Assembly (NCBI GenBank): GCA_964019425.1
Contig: OZ025785.1
Location: forward strand, 953,501-1,017,500
From: Flectonema sp. DT1601
Taxonomy: Eukaryota > Euglenozoa > Diplonemea > Diplonemida > Diplonemidae
Direction of reading: 5' to 3'
Length of the DNA: 64,000 bases
The notes below the pieces were generated by a model. The model saw only the letters and a program-made list of their open reading frames with translations. It was not told where the DNA came from and made no database searches. Each line of letters starts with the position of its first letter. Positions within the stretch are counted from its first letter, which is position 1. The position numbers and the translations under genes are program-made. Shown one piece after another: positions 49,520 to 60,522 of this stretch.

Positions 49520-52500
49520 TCAAATTAATAATATTGAGCTATTGTAAGTAAAGAAGGCACATCCCTGTCTTGGAATAGAGGAACTTGGAGAATACTGACA
49601 GGTATCAGGTCCAATAACTGAACCAACACTGCTGTTGGTGACAACAGTTGACTCAGCGAGAACATCAGCAGTGTTTCCACGAACTACCAGACCACCGTTA
49701 TTGAGAATTCTGTTTCCACGAAATATAATAAATCTATTCAAAGGGAATGTAAAAGGAAGGTTTTCATCGTACTGGTCTGAAGCCAGAACACCAAATGAAA
49801 ATGGCTCCACCACCTTACCATGTGGATGAACATAAGAACCATTGTAGTTGTAAACATGGTTTCCTTCTTCTACTATGTTACCAATAAATTGGTTTTGTAA
49901 GTTAGGAGTGTATTGACCAGAAACTGCTCTTCCCCATGACAACAGTCCCCCTGCTCTGACTAAACTCATTTCTGATATCACAGCATTCATTGCATAGCTG
50001 TAGAGTTGAAAGGCACCTCCGTCTAAATATCTATTTCTGTGGAATAAAAAATTCCCTCGAAAAGGTCCGACATTTACAACAGAATGGATCCCCACACCAC
50101 AACAGAATTCTCTGTCAATTCTCAACAGGCCTTCAGTTTTATTAAAATAAGTTATCCTTCTATACTGACCAGTACCGGGACCGCTCAATACAGCTACTGA
50201 TCCTCCAAGTTCAGTGCCCGATCCGGTCCACTTTTCAGAATTCGGAATGTGGATTGTATTTCCCGACACTAGCGTGGGTTTGCTGTTTTATTTGATAAAA
50301 AGTTTTCTGCTCCTAACTAAGCAGGCCAATGAATTATTAGTGAAGAAAGGATATGTAGACGTTCCTCTTGAGCACATCTCTAAGTACTTGGATGCAATCT
50401 TGACTGAATGTGCGAGTGGTAGAGATCTTAGAACTAGTTTCTACCAGGTTGAGATACCACTTGATACAAGGAAGTACTTTAGATTTAAGACCGATGACGA
50501 TCATTGGTATGAACTTACTAGATTGCCGATGGGTCATTCTTGTGCCCCGGAAATAATGCACACTCTAACCTGGTCATCCAGATTATGTGAAGTCAATCAG
50601 CAATGTCAGAGTCGGATGTTTGGATAGATAACATTCGTTACTCCGGATTGAGAGAGAATACTAAAACCAAAACCAAAGAACTTGATGCAGTTGTATGTAA
50701 AGCATCTGCGACTTGGAAACGAAACAGGAATCGTTTGATACATGCAAATTATGACTTTTTTGGTGTTCAGAAAATTTTTGGTGCCAGACTTTCAAAAAAT
50801 CACAGCAAGTGAATTGGAGTCTTTAATGAGAAGGTTAATGCATGCCTCTGCTGTGTCAGGAGTATCGCCAGGTAAGTTTTGGTTCTCTCTTAAGTTTATT
50901 AGAAGGATAACGCGTGGCTGACAGTAGTCTCGCAACAGAGTCTGCATTCACAACATTTTGTTTCTTCTTCAGTTAATGAGGTCCGGAACACGATGCAAAT
51001 GATTAGAGGCAGTCACAGGAAAGTTTAAATTAGTTGATTTCGAGTTGTCTTTCTAAACAATACATACCCAAAATAATAAGAGCCGAGGTTATCGGTTGTC
51101 ATCACCTCGCGATCGTTCCCCCAAATCTGCTCAAATGTATTGTGCGAATGGTAAATATTTTGTGCGTATCCACCGCCGTACGTGTCAATGTTATTTCCCA
51201 TTGCCATTAATGATATTCCAGTCATGTGGTTGTTTTCAAAGATTACTTGTTTCATCTGATCGAACCAATGAGCTGCTCCTCCGCTCCAAATTCTGTTCCC
51301 TGAAATGAGTCCAAAGCGAGCCCCTGTTATTAGAATCAATAAATGTGATACAAATCAACAATACTAATAGTGTATAAGAAACACATACCAGGTCCTGAAG
51401 TCCAAATCGCATTATAAGAAGAATAGATGTCGCTGTCAACAATTCTGAAATTCGATCCATGAACCACCAACACTGGCCCAACCTGTTCCCAAGTATAGTT
51501 TGCAATTCTATCGCCCCGACCCACCAAATGGGGACCGTTCATGCAATGGTAAGCGTTTGCCCGGATTCGAACTTGAGACATTGAAAATCCGGAGTGATCA
51601 GCATCAACAGTGATAACACTATTATAAAACATCGTGACATAAAGTGTCAAGTCAGAAACTTCATTCGGACCAGTCCCGTTAAACGATACGTAGGCCGGAG
51701 GGGCATTTGTAAAACGCGGTGTCTGAGACTTAAGCTGCTGTTCCTTAAAGTAAATGCTGACAAGTTCCATTCCCTCTCCCCGAAGAGATACATTGCTATA
51801 CAACGGAGGCATGCCAGCGTTGGTTTGACCCAAGTAGTATACTCCTCTGGGAAAATAAATTTCAACTTTCTCCCCAGAAGCAGCCCTCTTATTAGCTTCT
51901 TGAACCGCACGTTGAACTGCTGCTGTGGAATCACAATCAACGGTACCACAACATCCGAAGTCTGTAACAAGTAGACGAGATTTAACAATTGGATCAGAAG
52001 GCTCTATGTTAATAAATTTATAGATCGGATCTTTGGCAGAAAGGAAGAAAGCCATTTGATACCACGCAACACCACCATCATTAGAAACAGAAACTTCGTA
52101 CCTATTCGGAGGAAACTCAGAGTCGATATGGAACATGTTTGACCAGGTTGCTTCTGAACCTGTTTTGTGGGTTGAAAGACGTGTACCCAGTGGAGATATT
52201 AATAAATAATAAATCACACACCTGTTGTATTACTGCGGAGGATAATCGAGGTCTCGTCACTAACAAGACGGAGCAGTGTCGTTGTCGATGTACTGCGATC
52301 TCGTTTCTGAAACTCTCCCAGTTTGCCTGCAATAACTGAAGCAGCACTAAAATCCATCCTTCGCAATGCAGCTTCTAAAGCAGTCTTTGAGTCAGCTTGT
52401 TGTTTGTGATCATCGTTCGTTATATTTATAGAAGCGATCCCTTCCAGCGAGAGAGTATTTCCAAATATCCGAATCCAACCTGACTGACTGGCTCGTTGTC

Positions 52501-52910
52501 CCAAGTTACCCTGCGACCATAATATCTGATTTGTGTGTTGTGTGTTGTGTAAGTCAGAGTAATGATTTCGATAATATAAATACAAAACATACCTGCGGAG
52601 TATTGATTTGTATTTCAGAAGGTTCACCACAACCGAATACCGTAAGATTATAAATACGCATTGCGGTGGGAAATTCTTTCGGTATTCTCAACTTCACTGA
52701 GTACTCCGACGGTTGAATGGGTTCAAGTGTTCTGCTGATACTTCCATCAGATGTTTTTAGTTCGTATCTACAGCTGACATTATTAAAACCGGTCCCTTGG
52801 ACAACAATAACTTGACCAGTTGTTACTGGTTGTGATATCCAACCAATATTACTACACGTCGTAGTGGTTGTTATTATTAATATTAATAAAGTAGTATTCT
52901 TAATCATCAA
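49520..52910 (-). CDS. Secreted pectate-lyase-3-like beta-helix protein with TIG-like domain (five exons)
   Basis: Exons 52910-52593, 52525-52222, 52159-51389, 51323-51068 and 50282-49520 join to 803 residues. Introns are GT-AG, 67, 62, 65 and 785 nt, and all four junctions keep frame. A signal peptide (about 1-19) is followed by an IPT/TIG-like domain (WISQPVTTGQVIVVQGTGF, to about 105), and at about 330 the start of a pectate-lyase-3/rhamnogalacturonase helix (VTDFGCCGTVDCDSTAAVQ, IYFPRGVYYLG). Short Asn/Gly/Ile-rich turns continue to the end (GNRIWSGGAAHW, NNHMTGIS, RGNRILNNGGLV). Such proteins bind or cleave acidic polysaccharides outside the cell. Catalytic residues cannot be assigned without a structure. 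Intron 4 contains a fossil retroelement in opposite orientation. Confidence 0.9.
50330..50830 (+). mobile_element. Fossil: VIPER/DIRS-like tyrosine-recombinase retroelement, reverse transcriptase remnant
   Basis: Inside intron 4 of the beta-helix gene, antisense to it, lie pieces resembling the reverse transcriptase of VIPER/DIRS-type elements known from kinetoplastids (RLPMGHSCAPEIM and VWIDNIRYSG). Only part of the reverse transcriptase is present; no integrase, gag or terminal repeats were seen. It is broken, with at least one break, and looks fairly old. Confidence 0.6.
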
Positions 52911-53054
52911 TATTGTGTAAATGGTAGCTTTTTATAATGAAAAAGTTATATTTCAATTTTGTGACACCAGTCTGAGAGTCATACACAACTTACATGAGTT
53001 CGGTTTTTTGTTTTCGTATCTTCCTTTCTTTTTTTTTTTTGGCTGATTGACTTA

Positions 53055-53092
<38 letters not shown>

Positions 53093-54810
53093 TAATAATA
53101 GACAAAACTCACTGAATGTAAGAACATTTCCTCTGCTGATCAAAGTCGCACAATTCACATGAGAAGTCAGGGAAAACAAGTTCGTGAAAGTACCCAATGA
53201 CTGGTAGAAGTTAATGAATTAGGAAAGCCGCATTACAACTGTCAGTGGGCCACAAGGCTAACATATTCTTTGTAACGAGATACCCTTCTATTATATCCTA
53301 AAATCTAAATACTAAAAAAGTTATGAATAAAACAAAATAAAAAAGAAACAAAAGCAGAAGATGCTGTCGATCTATTGGGGAAACAAAACATCAAAACTAA
53401 ATAGTACTAACAATACAAAGTTAAAAAGGGAGGGGTGTGCGGAACAAGTTCTTGTTGTTGCTTATTTGTATCAAGCCCGGAATAGAATGATTTTTTGCAA
53501 AAAATTATTTTATTAAAAAAAAGGGTTTTATCACTCTCACAAAAAAAAAAAGATGAGGAGAAAAAAAAAAAAAAAAAAGCGAATCACTACTAATTGTGAA
53601 CAAAAAATACTCTCACCCCTCTTCAAGTAAGTTTTAAAAAATAAGAGGATTCACCCCCTCCTTCCATCTCACACATACACATACAACATAGTAATAACTT
53701 AACAAATCGCTGGCATTTAATCAGGGCACAGGGGTTCATTAGGGAAACAAGAAGTGAGAGTAGTAATGGTAATAAAGAGTCTATTCACATCGCACAGGTC
53801 TCCAGATTGAAATTTGCTTCTAATCAGTTTGAAGGGCACTTTAATACTTTTCAGAAGTATTATATTATCCGCTGCAAGAGGGAGAAAAGGAAAAAAAAAA
53901 AAAAAAAAAAAAAAAAGGGCGAACACCTCTTGCCTATGTAAACCTTAACATCCCTGAAAATAGTCATACAAATAAACAAATAAAGGGAGGGTTAACTGCT
54001 TGAGTATACCAATAAAACAATAATTAGTAATTTATGAATATAATTGACTGAAGGTAATGTGAACACTCTACATATGTCGTAAACGACTTTACACTATAAT
54101 TAGGAGGAAAGGGGAAAAGAAAAAAAAAAAAAAAAAAAAAGGGGAATTATGGTTTTTTTTTTCCTTCTAACAATCTGAATAACAAAAAAAGATTTTTTTT
54201 TTTTAAAAAGGACCTTCTTAAAGTAGAAAAAAAACTAAATCTTTTCTTCTGACTACCTTAGACGTCCCAGTATTTGCGGGTAATGAAAAAAAAAAAGAAC
54301 CGAAACCGAAATTGAAAAAACTAAGTCACACCAACCAGAGTACTTAAACGCTGTTTGGTTCCTATGCTTCCTTATTACAAATAACTGAGTGAAACTTCTT
54401 CTCAAGGCCAGTATAATCTGATCGTTGCGAATGAAGGAGGTAATTTGATACTGTATTTTCAAGCTCAAAAGGAACAACAATTTCTCCGACAATCTTGAGG
54501 GAGGGGGGAAAAGAAAACTATTATTCACCATAAGATGAGGTAACAATCCTTTGCAGGTTACGATAGCTCGCTATTTGTACCCCGAAGTTGATGTTTGCAG
54601 TCATTCAGGCTTTCTTTTTTTTTTTTTTTTTTTTTTTTTTTTCCAGTTTCTTATTATAATTTATTCCTTTTTGACGATATCAATTATGTGAAATAATTAC
54701 AGACAAAAAGAAAACCATATTTTCTATTTTTGACTGCAGACTTAACTTCCTACTTCGAGATACCCTCCTCACCAAAGGTCAACTATAAAGTGATCTCTGT
54801 ACTCACACTA
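52911..54810. other. Intergenic, homopolymer-rich
   Basis: About 1.9 kb with A runs of 34 (53056-53089), 27 and 20 and a T run of about 26 near 54617. No exon or RNA gene seen. The pure tracts may be tails of lost retroposons, but no bodies are recognisable beside them. Confidence 0.5.
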
Positions 54811-56259
54811 CTACACTAGCGGTGATAGTGGTGGGGCTGACGACTCTTTAAAACCGACCGACGCAGACGAAGACTTTACTGGTTCCGGATACTCAAAAGG
54901 AAGAGATTTAAACGGCGCTTGTGCGCTGCTTTTATTTAGTTGCGAAGAACTCTCAAGATTTCCGAAATTGCTATTAATCACATTTGCTGAAGCACCGCGA
55001 GAAGGTGAAGGCGGAAAGGCAGAATCTAAATTAGGACTAGTCGGAGAGACAACCTGAACCTGTCTTAAATTATTAATACTCATCGTGCCATTGTGTTCTA
55101 TGTAGACAACTGGCGCAGTAGCTGCAGGAAACTCTTCGTTGCCTGCTGGGGGTTCACCTGGAAATCTGGCTGACGAAAGGGTACTAAAATCTCTTTGAGG
55201 CAACACAGGTGGATAACGACTAAATTGTGGAGAATTGATAACTCGGTAGTCATTAAAAAACTTAGCGGCCCCCCACGATTCACTTTGAACCCAAACACCT
55301 GTTTCATTAGTGTCAACAATAATCCCTTGGACCATTTCTTTATCATCTCCTGACACTTCAACAGTGTCACCCTTTTGAGCAGCGGATTTCATTTCTTCGA
55401 GTGTTTCTCCTTCTCTGTAGGACTTTCCTTGGGTGTAGCCGCCTCCCATACCTCCTCTAAAAATCAAAACTACAATTAATAAAATACAACACCCGCATGC
55501 AATTCCTATTATTAACCATCCCCAACCTGGTACACCTCCCCAGTGAGAACCATCATCATCACTTGAAGCAGGTGGTGGTATTCTAGGAGGTGGAGTGTAA
55601 CCAGGGCAACACGCAAGACTATATTTTGGAATAGTTTCTGTAACAGTTGAGCTAATCATAACAACAGTGTTGGAAGCTACAGTCGATCCAGTTGAAGGAA
55701 TTGAAAGAGATTTCGATAATGTCTTACTGGATGTTAATGTACGAGATAGAGACAGCGATGAACTCAACGAACTAGTACGGGAAACAGTCATCGTATTCGA
55801 TAACGAATTTGATATACTTCGAGAGAATGTGACGGTTCCAGTTCTCAATGTACTGCTTTCTGTTGCAGTACGAAGTGTTGGAGTATTTAAAGTTGATGTC
55901 AAAGTTGCAGTTGGAAGACTAGCAGTGGAACTCAAAGACTGCGTACTAGTTGAGGTCACAGGTAAAGTTCTTGTTATCGAGTTTGATATTGTCCTTGAGG
56001 GAGTGTTAATTAACAAGTTTGATATCGATCTGGTTGGAGACATACTTCTTGTTCGACTAACCAGCGTCCTGGTTGCGATTGATGAACTATCATCCCGACA
56101 TAAACATCCAATATTCCTCGTCATAGAACCTGTCTCTCTCACTATTGTCTGTGACGTCGTCGCCGTCCTTGTGCTGTAACTTACCGTCGTGGTGCTTGTC
56201 GCTAAGGCTGAAGTACAACACATCCACAACACGAGTGCATATTTAAGGAAAACTATCAT
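54811..56259 (-). CDS. Mucin-like type I surface protein
   Basis: I take the ATG at 56259, which gives a clean signal peptide (MIVFLKYALVLWMCCTSALA); an ATG 28 codons upstream exists but would bury it. The ectodomain (about 20-220) is almost wholly Ser/Thr with short TxSxS-like repeats (SRTLTSSKTLSKSLS), so heavy O-glycosylation is expected. It ends in CCPGYTPPP, then one membrane helix (GWLIIGIACGCCILLIVVLIF). The cytosolic tail of about 200 residues begins GGMGGGYTQGKSYREGETLEE and contains a compact GDTVEVSGDDKEMVQG...GVWVQSESWGAAKF region that might be a small KOW/SH3-like barrel. A surface-coat role is inferred from composition. Start preceded by pyrimidine tract and AG. Confidence 0.8.
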   Translation of the reverse strand: MIVFLKYALVLWMCCTSALATSTTTVSYSTRTATTSQTIVRETGSMTRNIGCLCRDDSSSIATRTLVSRTRSMSPTRSISNLLINTPSRTISNSITRTLPVTSTSTQSLSSTASLPTATLTSTLNTPTLRTATESSTLRTGTVTFSRSISNSLSNTMTVSRTSSLSSSLSLSRTLTSSKTLSKSLSIPSTGSTVASNTVVMISSTVTETIPKYSLACCPGYTPPPRIPPPASSDDDGSHWGGVPGWGWLIIGIACGCCILLIVVLIFRGGMGGGYTQGKSYREGETLEEMKSAAQKGDTVEVSGDDKEMVQGIIVDTNETGVWVQSESWGAAKFFNDYRVINSPQFSRYPPVLPQRDFSTLSSARFPGEPPAGNEEFPAATAPVVYIEHNGTMSINNLRQVQVVSPTSPNLDSAFPPSPSRGASANVINSNFGNLESSSQLNKSSAQAPFKSLPFEYPEPVKSSSASVGFKESSAPPLSPLV

Positions 56260-56511
56260 TTCTCTTGGGAAAACCCGAAGGTGTTGGGAGGGGGTGTTCC
56301 CCGATCCTGTTAATAAAATATATTCACAAAAAGACGGTACCACAATTCAGATCACCGAGTGCTCGCATGCCACTAATTATGACATAGGTTAGAACACATT
56401 AAAAACATTAAATAAGATTCAACTATCAGTGTAGCTGTTCCTCCTCATGAATAGTATCCCAGAGACAACACATCAGGTGGTTTATAATACCAGTTCTCCT
56501 ACAGAAGAATA

Positions 56512-57267
56512 TTACAAAACTAAATACGGCGTCTCGTCATCATCATCATTTCTATCCTTCTTTTTCTGCTTTACATTCTTGTTAGCACTTCGCTTAGGTT
56601 TAGAATGAATTTTCGTATTCGATGTATTTGTCTTATGAGTAACCAGGCCTGCTGGTACTTTTATAAACGGGTGTAAACTAAGCATTGCAGTATGAGCTCC
56701 AGTAATTGCGTTATTTAATGTTTGTAATGTTTTTGAGGAGATACTCGTTGAAGGAGTCGCATTGAAACACTTCGAAGATAAGAACTCAACATCAGAACAA
56801 ACGGATATGAATCTTGAGATTAAAGGAAGACTGTTCCGACATGACGAAAGAAAATCATCAAAACCACAATCAGCAACAAACGAACAAAACAAATGTTGTT
56901 GTCTCTGATGGCTATCAGAACTTATTAGGTCGGTTAGTTCAAAACCGATTCGAGGTTTCTGCACTCCATGACAATTGTAAAATTGTTTTTTAATCTTCCT
57001 CGTTGTTTTTTTACACAATCCCTCAAGCAGTCCGACGTCTAACCGAATTCTCTCATTCGTTGATTTGAGTTCTTCACAACTTTCTAACAACCACATACTC
57101 TCCCAATACCGAGAAGAATCACATCTCATGTCTACGGGACCCGTTTTCGCTATTAATTGCATACCCCCGATATGACTATTCTTTGTGAGCATTGGAGTGA
57201 TATCGAGTAGTCCACATTGCAGTTGGAGACCAGTTACGATTAATAAAACAGGTATCAGGTGGATCAT
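56512..57267 (-). CDS. Secreted Cys-containing protein of unknown family
   Basis: 251 residues with a signal peptide (MIHLIPVLLIVTGLQLQCG). The mature part has ten or so Cys in a helical context (ESCEELKS, LEGLCKKT, YNCHGVQ, FCSFVADCGFDDFLSSCRNS) suggesting disulfide pairs. The C-terminus is strongly basic (SKPKRSANKNVKQKKK) then acidic (RNDDDDETPYLVL). No membrane helix follows, so secretion or lumenal retention is likely. It precedes the mucin-like gene by 250 bp on the same strand. Confidence 0.72.
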   Translation of the reverse strand: MIHLIPVLLIVTGLQLQCGLLDITPMLTKNSHIGGMQLIAKTGPVDMRCDSSRYWESMWLLESCEELKSTNERIRLDVGLLEGLCKKTTRKIKKQFYNCHGVQKPRIGFELTDLISSDSHQRQQHLFCSFVADCGFDDFLSSCRNSLPLISRFISVCSDVEFLSSKCFNATPSTSISSKTLQTLNNAITGAHTAMLSLHPFIKVPAGLVTHKTNTSNTKIHSKPKRSANKNVKQKKKDRNDDDDETPYLVL

Positions 57268-58089
57268 TATAAAAAAGAAAATATTCTTCTGGAAGGATGA
57301 TTATTATTATTTAATTTCCCCATTTTTTTTAAAAGACAGACAACAATCTCATTCACAGTCTCATTTTAAGTGCTGAACAAGGGAAGCGTAATGATGATAA
57401 AACTAACAAACACAAACACTAACAAACTTATTATTATAGATGATCGTGCTTTGGGGATGTGAATGGGGGAAGCGGGGGAGAAACAATAACGTTTTGAAGG
57501 GATCCCGGGTTTAATTTTTTTTTTTTTTTTTTTAAATTTTTTTGCTATGCTTTTTTTTTCTCCAGAGCAGGGCTTTGTGCGGTACTAAACCCAATAAAAG
57601 ACCCACTAAGAAAGTCATCCGCGCACAAAAATGCTGACGTGATACCGAAAAAGAGTCCGCTCTGTTAATTTTGTGCTTCTTGTTTCTGGTATTGCTGTTG
57701 TTGTTGTTGTTATTTTTTTTTCTTCTTCATTTCTTTTATAAGTTGTTTTTACATCGAAAGGCAGCCCCAATACCGCAAAGAAGTACCTTCGTAAATCCTC
57801 AGGAGGGCCATTTTCCTCCCAAAACACGCTGGCACAGATCCTCTTTGCAGTAAAATAAGATACGCAATCATCACTAGTTTTCTTTCAGTATTTTATAAGG
57901 CGTTTAAGAACGAGGGGGGATGGGGTCTGAAGAGTGGCATATTCCTGTTCACGGGTGCCCGTCACAAGAAAGAAAAACTGCCCCATCAGACACCCGAAGA
58001 CCGAGTGTGAGAGAAGGGTAAACACTGATTTATTTAATTTTTTTTTTTCCTTATTTTTTCGTTCTTAAATTTAATCCAACTTCCAAGGT

Positions 58090-58124
<35 letters not shown>

Positions 58125-59699
58125 AAAGAAAAGAAAATAAGTACACCCACCTCCCTGTGGGCAAGGATCATAAGCTAACACTACGTAGCTACTGCACAAT
58201 TGAAAGGTAAATCTCAATAACCATAAAGGCACAAAAGCAACTTCCCAATAGGTTATTCATGTTTTTTTTTTCAAAGAAAAGATAAAACATGGAATCGCTT
58301 CTTTTCTGTGTTCTGCTTTTGTTCAAAAAAGCTGTAAAAAGAAAAATTAAAAAGACAAGGCAAGAATAATAATATGTTTTGCCTTCTCAAGAAATGGGAA
58401 AAGAAAAAAAGAAAAACTGGGACCGAAAAGAGAAAACAGGGAAGGGAGAAAAAGTCCACTAGTCTGGCCACTTGTTTTTTTTTTTTAAATAATTCTTTTT
58501 TTTGTTTTTTTTTTCGATGACTATAATAATTGATGTGTTGCATTTAAACCATCCCACTAGCAGATCATATGAAGCGTACAGCAGCTGTTGAATGCCAATG
58601 ACTTGTCTTTATTGTTTTGACAAATAACACATACACCGCAGGCTCCAACCACTGACACTGAGGAGGGGAATTGCGCGTGTAATAAAACCATCCATAAATA
58701 TGAGCTGGCCAACACTAATTGTCCACTATTTTTTTTTTTATTGAAGTCGCTCGTGTAATGTAAGGGAGCATCTTGTATTCACATAAAAAAAGGGTTTTCT
58801 TCGTTCCATGGGAAAAGGGGAGGCTGCGCAATGGACACTAACCACTATTTTTTTTTTTTTTTTTTTTTTTTTTTGATAAATTTACACTGAGACACTTTTC
58901 CCAGGAGATTGAAATTGCTGTCCGGTTTCATCCACACTTTGTCATTACCGTGTATTGTACAACAAAACACTATATCTCCTGAGAATCTATGTAGATACAG
59001 GTACAGTGTTCAATAACTCGCCGCAACTGTTAAAACGTAGCGAGAGTATCATGAATGATATGAATTAAATATAAAGGGGGAAATATCCACCAAAAAAAAC
59101 GGCTTCCCCCGTCAGGGATACAAAATCCCCTATTGGAAGAGCATCGCTTTTATACATTAAGTTAGTTGCCACAGTTCCTAGTGACAACAAAATTATAATA
59201 TAAGCTTGAGATGACCTCTCTTTTTTTTTTTTTTTTTTTTTTTTCTCATTCAAATGTTTTTTTTTTTTCCACTCAACCTTGCACTAGGGCAAAAAAAAGC
59301 GTACACTACGCTGTCGAATCGAATAGAAATTTGAACAAAAAAAAAAAAAAAAAAAAAAGAGATGAAAGCTCTTGCAAAAAAAAAAAAAAAAAAAAAAAAA
59401 AGAGAGAATTAATAAAGAAAACAAAGCTGACGGGGTCACCCTCGCACAACAACGGTGCTTCATACTTCCACGGCAACCATCTAACATCGAAAACTTGTCG
59501 AGAGCATTAGTTTTCCTTTAATAAAAAAAATAAGAGGGGGGAAGAAAAAAGAAAAACGACGCTATATATGATGAGGTTCAGCATCGACTTGACCACAGAA
59601 TAACGAGAACAACGCCAAGTAATATCCAGCCATGTCTTAAATATATTTTATTGAGCGAAGGAGTTCAGCAAACTTGAGTACTCTCACAAGATGGGGGGA
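57268..59699. other. Intergenic, homopolymer-rich
   Basis: About 2.4 kb. Contains long A/T tracts (e.g. 33 A at 58092-58122, 30 T at 58850-58875, 23 T at 59219-59243) and a 57575-57632 inverted repeat TTTGTGCGG/CCGCGCACAAA around a 35-nt loop. No supported exon. A minus-strand frame at 57615-57827 is short and low-complexity at its end. Confidence 0.45.
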
Positions 59700-59910
59700 G
59701 AGGGGGGGTAACTTGATACTAATATTAAATGGAGAGCAACTTGAAACTGGCTAAAACGGCCAAACCTGGTTGCAATATAAGAAAATTAACAGTTGGTATC
59801 GATGAAAAGTCCCATATGTGCTATCGAATATGGGAATTCGGGGGCCACGTACTACAGGTTGAGCGCCCCATGCCCTGTAGCCCGTTACAGCTTAAAATAG
59901 TATTCCTTGA
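59700..59910. repeat. G-bordered 200-bp repeat, third copy
   Basis: GGGGGGGTAACTTGATACTA through TGCCCTGTAGCCCGTTACAG and AAAATAGTATTCCTT matches 35542-35762 with small gaps. A further 17-G run follows at 59922-59939. Confidence 0.85.
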
Positions 59911-60522
59911 GATGGGGGAGAGGGGGGGGGGGGGGGGGGACTTGGCGACAGAACAACCAAGAGCTAAGAATTATAGTCATAAATGATAGTTTTCGTTTCT
60001 TTTCTTCTCTGTTTTTTCCTTTCCTTTTTTATTTAGTTTAGTGAACTCAGTTAGAATCCAATTAGTGGATTCTCATTTACGAGTCTCTTCCTGTTTCGGT
60101 CTTGTGTCTTTTTTTTTTCGTGTGTTTTTGATTAGGGTTGAAAAGGTTACCCACAACACATCACATAATGACCTTTGAACCACAGTAAGCTGGCGAAGGA
60201 AGAGCAAACAAACAAACTAGCACTAGCGGTGAGCAATCAGTAAAAAAATAAAATAAAATAAATAACACAACACAAGAGCTGCCACCTACATAGGGGCATC
60301 GGGGAGGGACAGATCTGCAAATAGCCAGTACCTTGCGAGCTAATATTGCTACAAGTAGGCAGACCGAAAGAGTAAAAGAAGAAGAACAAATACACGATTC
60401 AGATGCCTAACTTCAGAAAACCGAACCCAATCAATGAGCGGATTTAATTCGTTGGCAGCCCTGGAGTCGATAGCCACAAGGCAGCACGAATTACGAATGA
60501 GCGCAGACCTGTTAAACGACAT
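59911..60522. other. Intergenic, no gene seen
   Basis: About 600 bp between the repeat and the possible last exon of the zinc-finger gene. It would be its 3' UTR and downstream spacer. Confidence 0.4.
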
